A DNA stretch of 64,000 nt, from assembly GCA_020698575.1 (NCBI GenBank), contig CM036242.1, positions 7,448,624-7,512,623 of the forward strand, read 5' to 3'. Source of the DNA: Bostrychus sinensis (Eukaryota; Chordata; Actinopteri; Gobiiformes; Eleotridae). Below the pieces are notes generated by a model. It saw only the letters and a list, made by a program, of their open reading frames with translations, was not told the DNA's origin and made no database searches. Positions 22,121-33,500 of this stretch are shown here, one piece after another; the first letter of the stretch is position 1; every line of letters starts with the position of its first letter. The translations under genes were made by a program, and so were the position numbers.

Positions 22121-23057
22121 AAGATGGTATCAGGTTGAGCTACCCACTAAGACTGAGCAGGCAGGTGCATTTGCAATATTTGAAACTGCAGTACCTAAAA
22201 AGTATTTTTCTCAGACTCTGTATTTCACATTGGTTCCCTTTTGTCTATGGGTGCATCTCTGTAATCACAGCAACCTCAGGTCTACAGCTTCTCATATTTT
22301 CTCGCTTCCTTTGAGTGTATAGTCTGCATCTTTACAGAGTATTATTATATTATAAGAGCAAGTCAACATTTATACAAAAACGCCTGAAAAATTATAATAA
22401 ACATAACATAATAGCAAACAGTGTAACAACAGTATACTTCAGTAAGCAGGTATAACAATAAACTATATTTTGAACCTACCTGGTATAAAAAAACACAGTT
22501 TCCATAAATATGTGTGTGCAAGCTTGGGCCTGCACAGCACAACAGACCTTATTCACAAAAAACTGAAGTAGTCACATTATCTCGTTTCCAGTTTGTGCTT
22601 GTCTAAGGCAAAAATGGGGTAAGTGTTTTCAACAAGTTTACTAAATTTCATGTTTGCAGAGGTAGTGACAGTTACAGAGATACCCACAGATAAGCTGGAC
22701 AAAAGCTACACATTTTTTCATAAAGAATTTATTCACGAAATGCTATCAACAATTAGCATTAGCTCACTAAAATTAATAATAACACAGCACAGATCTGTAG
22801 TTTAAATATTTACATCTGATTTTGACCCACAGTGAGATTGATGCTGATGTTTTGTTAATGAAAAGATGCTCAGTTGTGTAAATATGTATTGTTATGTAGT
22901 AAACTGTATATTTTGTACACTCAGCTGCCTTTACACTCATATGAACTTCAGTGACATCTCATTCTTACTCCATAGGGTTTAATATGATATGAATATTTGC
23001 ATCTATCTACGTCAGACATCTACACATCAGACACGTCAGAACAAAGTCTCTTTTCTT
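22121..23057. other. No gene seen
   Basis: AT-rich unassigned sequence. No exon or transposon end recognised. Confidence 0.4.
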
Positions 23058-23272
23058 CAGGGGTTTTCAAAATGAGAATGATTTTTTTTTTACTCTTGAT
23101 GCCACAAACTTCAATTTGTTCTTCTTTAATGCCAGGTGCATCTCAATCAACTTCAGCTTTTTACCTTCAAACAATCAAACCCTGCAGCTGGGCTAATTTG
23201 GGCCAATTGACAATAAAGTCCAATAAAAAATGGGCCGTTTTTGGCTACAGGAACACGTTTTGGACACCCCTG
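23058..23272. mobile_element. Very short hAT-like MITE
   Basis: Tips CAGGGGTTTTCAAAATG and CGTTTTGGACACCCCTG are inverted copies of the common CAGGGGTGTCCAAA hAT terminus, 215 bp apart. The 8-bp flanks do not match, so the pair could also be one end plus a chance partner. Confidence 0.5.
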
Positions 23273-23924
23273 CCCTAAACTGTAGCAGCTGCATCTTTAT
23301 CTCAATGAGGTTTAGTAATCTCAAAGCTTATATTTCTTATATTTCCACTTTGTCCCACCAAATCTCACAACTTATTCCACTTTTGAGGTGGTCGCCCTAC
23401 GCTGCAGTGTGCCTCTCTCTCTCTCTGTTGTTTTGTTTAGCAGTGAGCGGTAATCTGAGGTGTACTGTATGGTTAATGACGTGTTTCTCTGTGAATCAGT
23501 TCTACCTCATTCACTCCACATTTAGATGGAAAATGGATGCAGGAGGTGCTCCGAATGCTCCTCATCTCCTGCACACACCGTTTCCGATCTCAGAGCTGTC
23601 TCCAAATGTCACAGATGTAAATGTTTGTGCATGGAATCATTTATGAGCAGGTAGCGTTAGGGACAGATGGTGGTTCTAGTGTAACGTTGTAATTTCTGCA
23701 TCTTGGGTGTCATTGTAGCTGTTATTTAAATGATATCATTATTAATTATTGCATTCATAAAGAGCATACTGTATGTTATTGCTACAGATGGTAATTTAAA
23801 TCATCATCATTGATCTTTGACCCTTAAATGCGACACTTTGCATAAGGATGTCCATAAAACCTGACATACGGAAGATAAAGTGATGATTTGGAGACATTAT
23901 AATCTGTATGGTGCCTCACAGAAA
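23273..23924. other. Mostly repeat-free stretch, no gene called
   Basis: 23400-23860 has no visible repeat family and even composition. A 138-codon plus-strand frame (23230-23646) covers part of it but overlaps the hAT end and is not recognised. Possible conserved noncoding sequence. Confidence 0.25.
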
Positions 23925-24130
23925 GGCACAGAAAGGTTGTGGGTTTGATCCCGGTCTGGGTCTAAATCAGTCTAGATGGAGACTACTTGTCCTTCCTGTG
24001 TTACTGTGGCTCCCTCCCATCAGGTGAACTGGTGACTAAAAAGCCCCCAGTGAATGAATGTGAGAGTGAATGGTTGATTGTCAGCATAGGTCTCCAAGTG
24101 TTGACCCTCAACCCCAACTGGGAAAGAAGA
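23925..24130 (+). mobile_element. SINE fragment with B-box-like sequence
   Basis: GTGGGTTTGATCCCGGTCTGG resembles a tRNA-type B box, followed by CTGTGGCTCCCTCCC, GGTGACTAAAAAGCCC and GAATGTGAGAGTGAATGG, as in the body of common fish SINEs. Confidence 0.5.
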
Positions 24131-24273
24131 TTAACGACTGGATCCATGAGAGATTAGGAGATAAATAAGAGACTTTAATTTCTGCCCATTCAAATTCTAG
24201 TTCATTAAGCACTCTCATTGGATTTCTGTCCATGTTTATGTGCCTCAGTTCATCAGCATTCAGCCTTTATTAA

Positions 24274-24822
24274 CCTGTTAAGCTCTGAGGCCTTTTTCCT
24301 GAAAATTCTATATCTACATTTATTAAGGTTTTACTTAGCATTTACTAGGTGTACATAGCTAACCTTGGTAGCAAATTAATTGGTGGACTTTGGGGATTAC
24401 TGTGGAAGAGAAATAATATTAATAAATTATATTGTTTGACCATAAATTGAGGTTGAAATGGATTATTCTAATTTGCGCCTGAAAAAAAAAACACATATTT
24501 GCCTCCAAAAAGCCTTTTTCCTTCCTGTAGTGAAGCAAATAACAACATAAATTGAAAATTTCACATATCTTGGTCTACTGCAGCAAAATGTGTGCCAAAT
24601 AAACAAAGTAATGGAAAGATATACATGTTTTATTTTTAAAAAATCCAGGCGGAATCCAACTGTTGACTAGAAATTGAAGTAGATAGTTTTGTTGCCACGA
24701 ATTGTCCGAACGCGAGGATGTCAAACATGTGTGTGTCAGCCGCTGTATCTCCTCGCTATGGTCCCAACAAGCGGACACAAGGGGGCGCGGGGCCCCGTCG
24801 GGCTCTATTCAGGTTTAAGAGG
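24274..24822. mobile_element. piggyBac-like MITE flanked by TTAA
   Basis: Flanked by TTAA on both sides (24270-24273 and 24823-24826). Tips CCTGTTAAGCTCTG and, in reverse, CCTCTTAAACCTGAATAGAG are similar. Interior is AT-rich with GGGGGCGCGGGGCCCC near the right end and no transposase. TTAA with a CC tip fits piggyBac better than Kolobok. Confidence 0.6.
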
Positions 24823-25145
24823 TTAAAATCTAAAAAAGGCAGTTAACCCATTTGTAAAGGTAAAAGCTAATAAAGAGTAACTCAACCCTGTTCAGGCCGT
24901 TCCTCTGCCCACAAAAAGACTGGAAAAGAAAGTAGAGACCAGCCACAGTGGACCTGTGAGTGACAGCTGTCAGAGCACCGTAATGGACGTCCTCCGCAGC
25001 AGGGTTTCCAAGTCCCAAGAATAAAAAAATTTAAAAAACCCATCTCAATAGGAAGACAAAGTCGGCAAATGTGTGTTGTGTTTGTTGTGAGACACCTGGA
25101 AACTACAGGACTGGGACGAGTGGGAGAGAGACAGCGAGGGCAGAA

Positions 25146-25345
25146 ACATGACACTTATCAAGAACTATTTATTTCAGTTTTATTTACATAGCCCAGTATC
25201 ACAACAAAAGTCACCTCACAGGGTTAATCAAACATAAACACACAATCAGACTTAACACACAATCAACACAAATAATAACTACACTAAACTAAACAGATCC
25301 AGGACACTCCTTCTCGGTAAGGAAAAACTCCTAAAAACCCAGCTG
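25146..25345 (-). mobile_element. LINE 3' end, reverse copy
   Basis: Reverse complement of the sequence at 25745-25940: AGTTTTATTTACATAGCCCA, then TATCACAACAAAAG, AATCAAACATAAACACACAA, and CTCGGTAAGGAAAAACTCCT. L2-like tails of this kind are common in fish; the clade is my guess. Confidence 0.6.
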
Positions 25346-25744
25346 TTTCTTTCTTGTCATTGTACAAACACAACAATGACATAGTACCAGTAGAATAAAT
25401 ATAAATATGTATATAAAATATAGAATGTCTGTTATTGCACATTTATTTTCACACCAGTTAGAATAAATACAATAGATATGCTACATAGATGTAAATATAC
25501 ATGCATATAAAACATATAACATCTATTATTGCATGTCACAACAGTTAGAGAGTATTATTGTAAAGTCCAGTCTGTTCTGTGTCTGTGTGCCTGGAATATG
25601 TTTATTGCTCATTTAACAGGCGCCTATAGCTGATATAATTACACAAGAAAGTGTGTTTGGTTTTGTAAGCAAAAGTCAATGTGTGTCACTCCTTCCTCGT
25701 GTGGCCCGGGAATGTCGTCGCCTGTATATATTGAGCTGTCCTGG

Positions 25745-25940
25745 GTTTTTTTTTAGGAGTTTTTCCTTACTGAGAAGGAGTGTCTTGGGTCTGTTTAGTT
25801 TAGTGTAGTTATTGTTTGTGCTGATTGTGTGTTAAGTCTGATTGTGTGTTTATGTTTGATTAACTGTTTGTGAAGCCCTTTGAGGCGACTTTTGTTGTGA
25901 TATTGGGCTGTACAAATAAAACTGAATTGAATTGAATTGA
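25745..25940 (+). mobile_element. LINE 3' end with (ATTGA)n tail
   Basis: Contains AGGAGTTTTTCCTTACTGAG, AAGCCCTTTGAGGCGAC, TTGTTGTGATATTGGGCTG and ends ATAAAACTGAATTGAATTGA. The short tail repeat is typical of L2-type fish LINEs. Reverse copies are at 25146-25345 and 50319-51118. Confidence 0.65.
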
Positions 25941-26523
25941 ATCCTGTTCCCTCTTCCCTTTTGAATCTGTCCCACTGGGAAGAGGTCAGTTTGTAAATCC
26001 ACTGTAATCCTTTTGTTTGTTTTGTTTATATCTTCATTTTTGTCTTCCCAATGGATGGCGATGCATTTGTATTAAACTGTAGAAGCACCATTGTGACGTT
26101 TGACGGTGCATAGTTTTGTTTGACAAAGATGGGCGATGCTATGCTAACATGGTATTATGTTTTGTATAGGGCTGGAGGTCCGTTGCAGCACATGCTACGC
26201 GCCAAACTGTTTTTCATTTCCTGTGTGTCTGATTAAACGGAGCACGCCTCCAAATATAATCCCAGTGTCGCATGGATTCATCTCACAACCACACAAACAC
26301 AACGCAGAAGTCCACCGGTCACACTCAGGCCTCGTAATTGATTGATTTTAAATATTTTTTATTAAACCGCCAAAGATATGACTATAACTACTGAAATGTA
26401 CCACTAAAAAACTGCTAAAAAAAGTAGATAGGGTTGAGTTGCTCTTTTAACAAAAAAGGGAGCTGCCAAAAGAGAAAAAAAAAAGAAAAGAAAAAGAAAT
26501 TATTATGTTTGGCAATTTGTACG

Positions 26524-27788
26524 GAAGAGGATTAGGGCCATTGTAAAAGAAAAATATTTTTGAGGGTTAAATTCTGAGAATAAAGTGCTTTGTTTAATGT
26601 TGCCATGGTGATGTTCTGTCTACTATTATCACTGAGGCAACAGAGCAAGAGATAATCCTTTAGAGCGTATTAAAAATGTATTTTCAGAAACCTTAAATTA
26701 GTGAAACAAACAAAGACAGCATCAACAAGTGCATTTATGTAGTTTATTGTAGGGATTTTTACTCTTTTTTTTTTTTCTCCCACAGAGTCTGTCCTTACAG
26801 GCTCCCATACTTCTGACTTTTTTCTCAGAATTCTGACTTTAATCTCAGAACTTAAAGGTATTAGGGAGGATTTTTTCGACTGCTGACAAACCAGTGACTG
26901 TTTGTCCCTTTATGAATACTGCGCATGCGTCAGGCCCCGCCCTTCACTGTTCCTTTACTCCTCCACAGCCAGAGCGTTGGAACACGAGTGTTTGTTTACA
27001 GCCGGCATCAGCGGAGATTCACCTAAACCTAGACCTGCATTGTTTGTCTGCACGACCTTTGACCTAGTTCCCCACACAGACCCAGTCATGCACAGCACAA
27101 ATATCTGTCCTCCTGCTGTTGGTAGCATTAGCAAACTGACGGTTGCTGTACAGTTGAAATGGTTCAACAGATAAAGAAAAAAGGCCTTTTTTTTCAAACG
27201 ATAAGAAAAATGAACCTGTCCAGCAGAAACTTGACACCAGTGCATCGTCTGAAGCCCTTTCTGTTCCTACAGCGCACGCCAACGTTGGAAAGAATCGCCA
27301 AGAACCACACGGGTTTTATTCTGCTCTTCTACGGTTTTTCTCCTCCTCCTCTGGTACACTTCAAAAACAGTTTTCCTTTTGCGACCTCCACAGTTTTCCT
27401 CAGCCATTGTGCTCTTCGAAGTCAGGCTGTCCGCGTACGATGAGGCTCGGCTAACGCTGTGCTAGATAAACAAACTGTGTACGCATGCGCAGGCACAAGA
27501 ACGCGCACGTATCCACGAAACCAGGAAGACGAACGAATGAATGGCAAGTCCGTGGAACAATGGTTAACGTACTCATGACGAAAACGATTGGATGAGGTTT
27601 TTTAAGTCCCACAGAGTCCACAGTTTATTATTATTAATATTATATTTTCTAATACACCAATTTATAAGCCTTATACAGGGCAATGAAGGTAGTTTTAATT
27701 AATATTGCAAAAAATGAATTTATAAAGATCCTCCCTAATACCTTTAACCCTCAAAAATATATATATATTTTTTTACAATGGCCTCTTC
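26524..27788. mobile_element. Older DNA element with AAAGTCAGAATT-type interior, split by a Kolobok-like element
   Basis: GGCCATTGTAAAAGAAAA with TTTTTGAGGGTTAA on the left (26538-26572) and its inverted form, TTTTTTTACAATGGCC, on the right (27767-27782) mark inverted ends. Interior shows TTCTGACTTTAATCTCAG words. A related copy with the same left end (GGACCACTGTAAAAAAAC) is at 60380-60700. Confidence 0.5.
26856..27743. mobile_element. Kolobok/T2-like MITE flanked by TTAA
   Basis: TTAA duplications at 26852-26855 and 27744-27747. Tips AGGTATTAGGGAGGATT and ATCCTCCCTAATACCT are inverted and near perfect. The TTAAAGG start is the known T2 signature of the Kolobok superfamily. Interior frames of 70-96 codons on both strands are not recognised. 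Confidence 0.75.
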
Positions 27789-29011
27789 TGTAAATTTGGA
27801 ATTAGAAACTTCTCTAAAATAAAAAATGCATACTTTGCATGTAATAAGTTTAAACTATTCCATTCTTCCTCGCTGTCTAGAGTCAGTTTCAGGCAAAGAT
27901 TTCTGCAGCTATTACCAAGCGCAGCACGCCTGCACAGCGCTGAGTGTGGAGCAGACGTCTGGACTGAGACGCTCCCTGCAGTGAAGTCTGTCCTCCTCCA
28001 GACTGTGTCCTCTGTGAAGGTCATGTGACCCACAGACAGCTGACGAGGACGAGCCAGATGTTGAGACGTGCTTCAGGGGAAAAAGTCAGAATATCCACCG
28101 AGCTCAAGTGAGCAGCTGAGTGACAGACCAGGGAGCTACTGTCAGAGCTGAGGGCTCATACAGGTGGGTGCAGGTTTAGAGGTTTATATTTTAGAAAACA
28201 GATTTGGGATATTTTATTTATAGACTCTGCATCTCCTCCACATGCTACACTTGTGTTCTTTCACCGTCCAAAGACATGGATGTATAGAAATCTAAAAGTC
28301 CCATTGGAAATTAATTCAAGGTTCAAAGATTCCAAAAGTTTATTGTCAAATGGATTCCTGTACAACAAAAATTCTTCCTTTGTTGTCCACAGCAAATGCT
28401 TAACAATATAAAGTCCTGAGAATAAACTAGTTCAATTATAATACAAATAAAGGCACTATATACAATAAAGGCAATAGTGTGTGAGAATGAGTGGTTCCCT
28501 GTCAGTGTGGAAAATTGTCCAATTTGAACCAAGCCTGACATCGTGTTTTAATCAGTTTTTGCACATTTATAATGATATTAATACATATTTATAATTCATA
28601 TTGTGTGTATAACTAAAGGGTAATCTTGTAAATAGGTGTAGAATAAAGTAAATTGGCGCACATTTTGGCAAAATATCTGTTAAATATATAGAGTTTTGAG
28701 TTGTTTAAGCTCCAAATTTTTGGGGCGGCCAAACAAATCAGGTTCATTTTTCATCAAGATTTTATTGATTTGATTTGATCTTTTTTTTATTTTAAGCACT
28801 AAAGAAAATACTGATGTACATATATTGCCATGCACATACAGCTTTGTGGCAATTTATAAGCACATTCATTTGTATTCTTACATATACACACATCAGTAAC
28901 AATGTTAATACATGTTTATAATAATACATACAAATAGTCAGTTACATTTACATATCTTTAGCTCAAAAAAGGAGTGAGGTAAAGTAACACTTATTTGCTC
29001 CCACCCTGTTA

Positions 29012-29077
<66 letters not shown>

Positions 29078-29226
29078 ATTACTGCTATAATTACTGCTTC
29101 CTGAGCATTCATGAACAAAAACATTCAGATACAGTACAACAATTTCACACTGTTCAATATTAGACCATGTACATGAAACATACAATAACACATTAACACA
29201 CACGTCCAAGCACATGCACATACTAA
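27789..29226. other. Mostly unassigned; possible reversed LINE tail and (TTA)n
   Basis: 28318-28560 contains TCCAAAAGTTTATTGTCAAA and reads like the reverse of a retroelement 3' end, but cannot be bounded. 29012-29074 is a pure (TTA)n run of about 21 copies. 27850-28200 is ordinary sequence without a recognised feature. Confidence 0.35.
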
Positions 29227-29228
29227 TA

Positions 29229-29973
29229 CTGTATTTTCCAGACTATAAGTTGCACTTTTTCCATAGTCTGGCTAGCGGTGCGACGTATACTCAGGTGTGA
29301 CTTATATATTAAAATATTTCAGGTGTTGGTTAGAGGGCGCTCTAGGCTTGTGTACCAGCATCTGCTGCACCTGTACCACTGACAATTTAAAATGTAAACA
29401 TTACCACTAACAACTTAGGCTATAAAGACAACTGAGAAAGAGCAGAATAATTGGAAATGGAACTGATGCTGAGTCTGACGACAGCCACGCAGAGGAGGAA
29501 GCGGCGCTTCGTCTACCTCCGGAGTTGGCGGAGTTGTTCAGAAGCGACACCGAGGATGAAGAATTTAAAGGATTTAGCGATTAGGAGTGAGATGGTGAGT
29601 TTGGTGAACTTGTTATATTATGTTCTTTATGCTATAGTTATGTGAATAACTGTTAATATATTACGTTAACATACAAGACACCTATTCAGTTCGTTGTTTA
29701 TGCTTCATGTAGCTGAATAACCATCAATGTGTTACGTTAGCAAACCGCACACCTATTCAGCCTGTTGTTCTCTATTCTATTATTACTATAACTTGCCTTT
29801 CAACATGAAATAAGTGTTCTTGGTGTCGGATTTTGTAAAATAAATTTCCCCCAAAAAATGCAACTTATAGTCCAGTGTGACTTATATACATTTTTTTCTT
29901 CTTCATTATGCATTTCTTGGCTAGCACCACTTATACTCCGGAGCGACTTACAGTATAGTACAGGAAAATACGG
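29229..29973 (+). mobile_element. Pogo-like TA-flanked MITE, copy 2
   Basis: Tips CTGTATTTTCCAG and AGGAAAATACGG, flanked by TA (29227-29228 and 29974-29975). It is highly similar to copy 1 over its whole length. It carries the same small frame as copy 1, but broken. Confidence 0.75.
29457..29584 (+). pseudogene. Broken remnant of the pogo-like C-terminal tail
   Basis: Compared with copy 1, one T is missing five codon positions' worth of bases into the frame (GGAATCTG against GGAACTG). This shifts the frame, so the acidic SDTEDEEF tail is no longer read from the ATG; the shifted frame instead stays open to 29645. Position and sequence otherwise match copy 1. Confidence 0.5.
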
Positions 29974-29975
29974 TA

Positions 29976-30419
29976 ATAATAATAGTCTTTTGTGACCTTG
30001 AGCTCTTCTTCGGCTCTGTACTGTGAGAATATGATTTGTTTATTCATTAACTTAAACATGTGAATACTTATACATTGCTTGTGTTTGTTCCACAGTTTTA
30101 CCACACACAGACACAAAAACTTTTCCTGGTTGTTCTTATAACATTTACTTAGTTTAGTTTCCTACTCCCTTCTGATGATCCCCTCCATCTCTACGACTAA
30201 ATAACCTTTAAAAATATTTCCTGGCAGATTCTTATTGCATGCCCTGTACATGATTTGTGCTGGGGCGTATTAAACAAGATCATTTAGTTTTAATAATTTT
30301 GACTGCAAGAATATTAAGTTTGTATGCTCACTGTATTCAATCTTATGAATTACTCTTATTGCCCTTTTTACCGTAATATAACTTATCCTGACCTTTTAGC
30401 AGAGTCATACTTCTTATGC
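29976..30419. other. No gene seen
   Basis: AT-rich sequence. 30035-30125 may belong to an older retroelement. Nothing firm. Confidence 0.35.
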
Positions 30420-30635
30420 CTTTCACTCAGGGCTGTGTCTAGCTTTGAGATTATTATACAGCATTATTATAACCTCTCATATTAAAATTAAACATCTTAA
30501 GTTGAGCCACTCAAGCAAGATAACTATTTTTTTTTAATAAATAAATTATTGTACAAGCAAAAAAAACTATTCACTCTTCACACTGACACAATAATCTGAA
30601 ATAATCAACAGGCCTAATATTTATTAGCCACTTAA

Positions 30636-30908
30636 AGGTAATAAGAGCAGTATATATTTTTTATATTTCATAAAAATGACCCACACGTGTACCAAGATAT
30701 GATGTAAACATGTTTAAATCAAACATTAGTTTTCCTGATAACAATGGTACAGTTGAGTTATTCACAATTAAAAATATATGTCTGTTGTTTTTGTTTACAT
30801 TTTTGTTTTCATTCTAATACTGCATCGCCGATCGTCCAATCAGAAAAGAGACCACTGTTTTGATTTCAAACCAGTAGAGTGCATGCTGCTCACAGTACTC
30901 CTGTTTTT
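30636..30908. mobile_element. TTAA-flanked Kolobok/T2-like MITE, family T2-B copy 1
   Basis: Starts AGGTAATAAGAGCAGTAT after TTAA (30632-30635) and ends near GCTGCTCACAGTAC before TTAA (30909-30912). It matches copy 2 at 58808-59245 along its length (AAGATATGATGTAAACATG, TTGTTTTTGTTTACATTTTT, CCAATCAG). Confidence 0.65.
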
Positions 30909-30916
30909 TTAAGATA

Positions 30917-31085
30917 TTTTTAGGCCTTTTTTGGCTTTATTGGATGTCCAGTTGAGAAGTGACAGGAAATCAGAAGGAAGAGACACTCAGCAAAGCGTTG
31001 GAGTTCAGACTCGAACCTATGACCCCGAGGCAGGCTGCAGTTGCCCTGCACCCGCGCCGCAGCTCTACCAACCTATAGCCAAACT
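30917..31085 (-). mobile_element. tRNA-derived SINE, minus strand
   Basis: On the minus strand: GGTAGAGCTGCGGCGCGGG, GGGTCATAGGTTCGAGTCTG (B box GGTTCGAGTC), TTCCTGTCACTTCTCAACTG and CCAATAAAGCCAAAAAAGGC as the tail. Confidence 0.6.
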
Positions 31086-31295
31086 GCGGCTTCTAAACTT
31101 CAAACATAAATCATAAGTAATACTAAAGTCATGTTAAGTGGTAAATATCCCAGAAACAGCTTAGGACTTTGATATCTGCACACCAATATTATTCTCATGA
31201 GGTTTAAAATTGAGCTTTGGGGCCCCCTGGTGGTTTCTGGGGCCCTAAGCATTTGCGTAGTTTGGAATATAGCTAAAAACGGCCCTGCTGCCACT

Positions 31296-31737
31296 GTCCA
31301 AACAAGAGATAGCCCTACCCACCAATAAACCTGAGAACAATCATAACAGTGGAGTGTCATCATGTGCTGCGGTGGCAACTATTCTTTTTTATTTTTATTT
31401 ATTTTTTACCATGATATATATGATTTTATTTATATTTTTAATCTTGGTCACCTCTAGAACAGCACTGCATATTTTAGAACTTAAAAAACATATCTACTCT
31501 ACTAGATACATAAAGAAACAGGTGAAGAGACCAGCAGAGGGCAGCAGAGTGCATAGCTGTGACGGTCTTTTGAACACAATCAAAGAAAAAGAGCGCTTCA
31601 CTTTCTTAAACTTTTTTGTATCATCCCATATTACTACAAAATGAAAAAAGAAGAGAGAGGAATCAGTGGAAACAGAGCTGTACACTGTTTTTTGGATGAA
31701 TGAATAAGAGCAGACTGGATGTAGAGGAGCTTGTTGA
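31296..31737. other. No gene seen
   Basis: AT-rich 31380-31450, then unassigned sequence. The overlapping frames of 96 and 165 codons on opposite strands here are not recognised, and the longer one runs into transposon sequence. Confidence 0.35.
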
Positions 31738-32219
31738 TTGGTCGGTGCTTCCTGGAGTGGGCGGGACTTCGTGGGAGAGGCGGAGGTTTGTGGAACCAAG
31801 CGTTTTGAGGCCTCAGAGAATACAGGATTACTTAAACATGCATTAATGTAAAAAAAAACACAGCTCCAGGCAGGGGCGGACTGGGACTGAAAAACAGCCC
31901 TGGAGTCTGCCCAGCCCCCCCCAAAAAATAAAAATAAAAATAAAAAATAAATAAATAATTGGATTGTATAAAGCAAAAAGCACAATTTCAATTAGAAGTT
32001 GTTTATGATATTAAACTAAAAATCAAAAATCTTATCTTCTGAAGTCGTTTGTAATCGTATTAATTAAAAAAATATAATTTCAAGACTTTAGGAAATTGTT
32101 TATGGGTCTCAACCTGGGTAAACAATATAAAATGTAGGGTTAATTAAATGTCAGAGAGGTCAATATGTAATCTACTTCATCCCTTTTCCTATCAAAGCTT
32201 ACCTTTAGATTCATACAGG

Positions 32220-32480
32220 GACATCACTGGGTTTAGACCTGATTAGGTCCTGGTTTAGACCTGGTTTTGTAGAGGTTTAGTCCCGGATTTGAATCTGATT
32301 TGATCCTGGCACAGACCTGATTAAGACCTGGTTTTGTCCCTGTTTAGACCTAGTTTAAACCTGGTTTAGCTATAGTTTTGGACAGCGTATACCTATTTTA
32401 GTTAGGGTTTAGTCTTGGTTAGACCTGGTTGTGTCATGTTTTAGATATAGTTTAGTCCTGGATTACACTATGACTTATTA
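32220..32480 (+). repeat. Degenerate TTTAGACCTGG tandem
   Basis: About 20 loose copies of a 10-13-bp word such as GTTTAGACCTG, GATTTGATCCTG and GTTTAGTCTTG. Same words as 1-95 and 60760-60830. Confidence 0.6.
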
Positions 32481-32528
32481 TTGGAGGGCTTGGGAACATC
32501 CCTGGATTTAATTCACATTAGATATAGT

Positions 32529-32686
32529 TGCAATAGTAGGTTTAAAAGCTGTCATCTGGACTGGGTTTTAAAGTTGAAGACATTTCACCTTTTATCCAAG
32601 AGGCTTTCTCAATTCTGAAATTTGGCTGTAAGCGAGCTCTCTTTAAAACCAAATCCAGATGACAGCTTTTAAACCTATGATTGCAA
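32529..32686. repeat. Inverted repeat, arms about 46 bp, spacer 66 bp
   Basis: GGTTTAAAAGCTGTCATCTG at 32539 is matched by CAGATGACAGCTTTTAAACC ending at 32675; the core 22 bp are perfect and the arms extend to TTGCAAT at both outer ends. The spacer holds, on the minus strand, CTTGGATAAAAGGTGAAATG, a phrase related to 36731-36750. Confidence 0.65.
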
Positions 32687-32900
32687 TGGAATCAGCCTGG
32701 ATGAATGAGTCTTCACAGCCATATTAGATATAATATTATTCTTATTATTCATATTGTTACTGTTATGATAATGTTTTAGAGCTATGTATAGGAAGTGGAA
32801 TAAATATGTCATAGCCTAAATAGCTATGAAAGCCCTGTGTTTCATACAGTAAGCTATACTCACCACTTGCTCTGTACACGGCTCTACCTGAGGTAAAACT

Positions 32901-33140
32901 TCATCTGGTTCTGTGGGCCCCTGAGCCTGAGCAGCGCTGGGCCCCCACCACCGCACACTCAGCCTCTTCATTCTCATTTTGTGCTGTACTGGTGGATGTG
33001 GCTTTAGCACTGCTGCTGTCAAACAGTTCTGTTATATTTTTACACTTGAACGCCTCACATGCAAGCGACTTAAGCTTCTTTTCCCTGACTTTCTCTGCTC
33101 CGCCCTTCTCCTTTCGTTTGATTAACCGTTTTTTATCCAT
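32901..33140 (-). pseudogene. N-terminal remnant of a hAT transposase
   Basis: From an ATG at 33140 the frame gives a basic start MDKKRLIKRKEKGGAEKVRE, then KKLKSLACEAFKC and NITELF before a Ser/Thr- and Glu-rich end. The KRK-x-GGAEK-x-REKK pattern is what I associate with the start of fish hAT transposases. The frame is open for 48 more codons upstream, but the internal ATG fits the family. The zinc finger, RNase H-like catalytic core and dimerisation region are missing, so it cannot be active. Confidence 0.5.
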
Positions 33141-33500
33141 TCCGTAAACGCACGGCAGCCTCTGCTCACGCGCCACCGCCGTCTTCACGGCCGCCTGTCG
33201 GCGGACTTGCGGACTTCGAGTTGCCTGACTGCATTGAGTGGCTGCAGCTGTTCTGCTTTCTTCTTCTACTCTGCTGTTGCGCATCTGCGCGGCTGCGCCC
33301 TCTCTGGCCTGGTTGTGTATGTGTTTATGGAGTCTATGTAAAACGGCCCATCGGCCGTCTCAGCGACCGGCCGTTCTGTGATCCTCCAGAATGCACAGAT
33401 GGCCAGTCCGCCCCTGGCTCCAGGTATGTTTTTGATGAGGGAACAACATTATAACATGGTAGAAAGCCTAGAAAACTTTTTTTGAATATAGCCCCTTTAA

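Larger units (their letters stand above)
24872..26446. mobile_element. TTAA-ended element carrying LINE-tail insertions
   Basis: AAAGAGTAACTCAACCCT at 24872 and AGGGTTGAGTTGCTCTT at 26430-26446 are inverted tips; the right one abuts TTAA (26447-26450). Two LINE tails in opposite orientation (25146-25345 minus, 25745-25940 plus) lie inside. The original element may be quite short once these are removed. Confidence 0.5.
30428..31287. mobile_element. hAT element hosting a TTAA element and a SINE
   Basis: Tips CAGGGCTGTGTCTAGC and, in reverse, CAGGGCCGTTTTTAGC. Flanking octamers CTTTCACT (30420-30427) and CTGCCACT (31288-31295) match at six of eight bases, an aged 8-bp duplication. GGGGCCCTAAGC near 31240 is a usual hAT sub-terminal block. 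Two later insertions lie inside. Confidence 0.65.
31871..33416 (-). mobile_element. hAT element with perfect duplication GCTCCAGG and a transposase start
   Basis: Tips CAGGGGCGGACTGG and CCAGTCCGCCCCTG are perfect inverted copies. GCTCCAGG flanks it exactly (31863-31870 and 33417-33424). A 5' transposase remnant lies at 32901-33140 on the minus strand. The interior also holds a TTTAGACCTGG-type degenerate tandem (32220-32480) and a 46-bp inverted repeat (32529-32686). It is an internally deleted copy of what was an autonomous element. Confidence 0.85.
31738..33500 (+). mobile_element. T2-A TTAA-ended element split by a hAT insertion
   Basis: Left part contains GGATTACTTAAACATGCATT and CAGCTCCAGG; the right part resumes with CAGGTATGTTTTTGATGAGG, CATTATAACATGG and ends ATAGCCCCTTTAA (TTAA 33497-33500). 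Removing 31871-33416 plus one GCTCCAGG restores continuity with the copies at 5930 and 15760. The left boundary is approximate. Confidence 0.6.

Noticed and set aside
31494..31991. 165-codon minus-strand frame
   Set aside because: Runs across the border of the T2-A element and the hAT insertion, so it is a chance frame.
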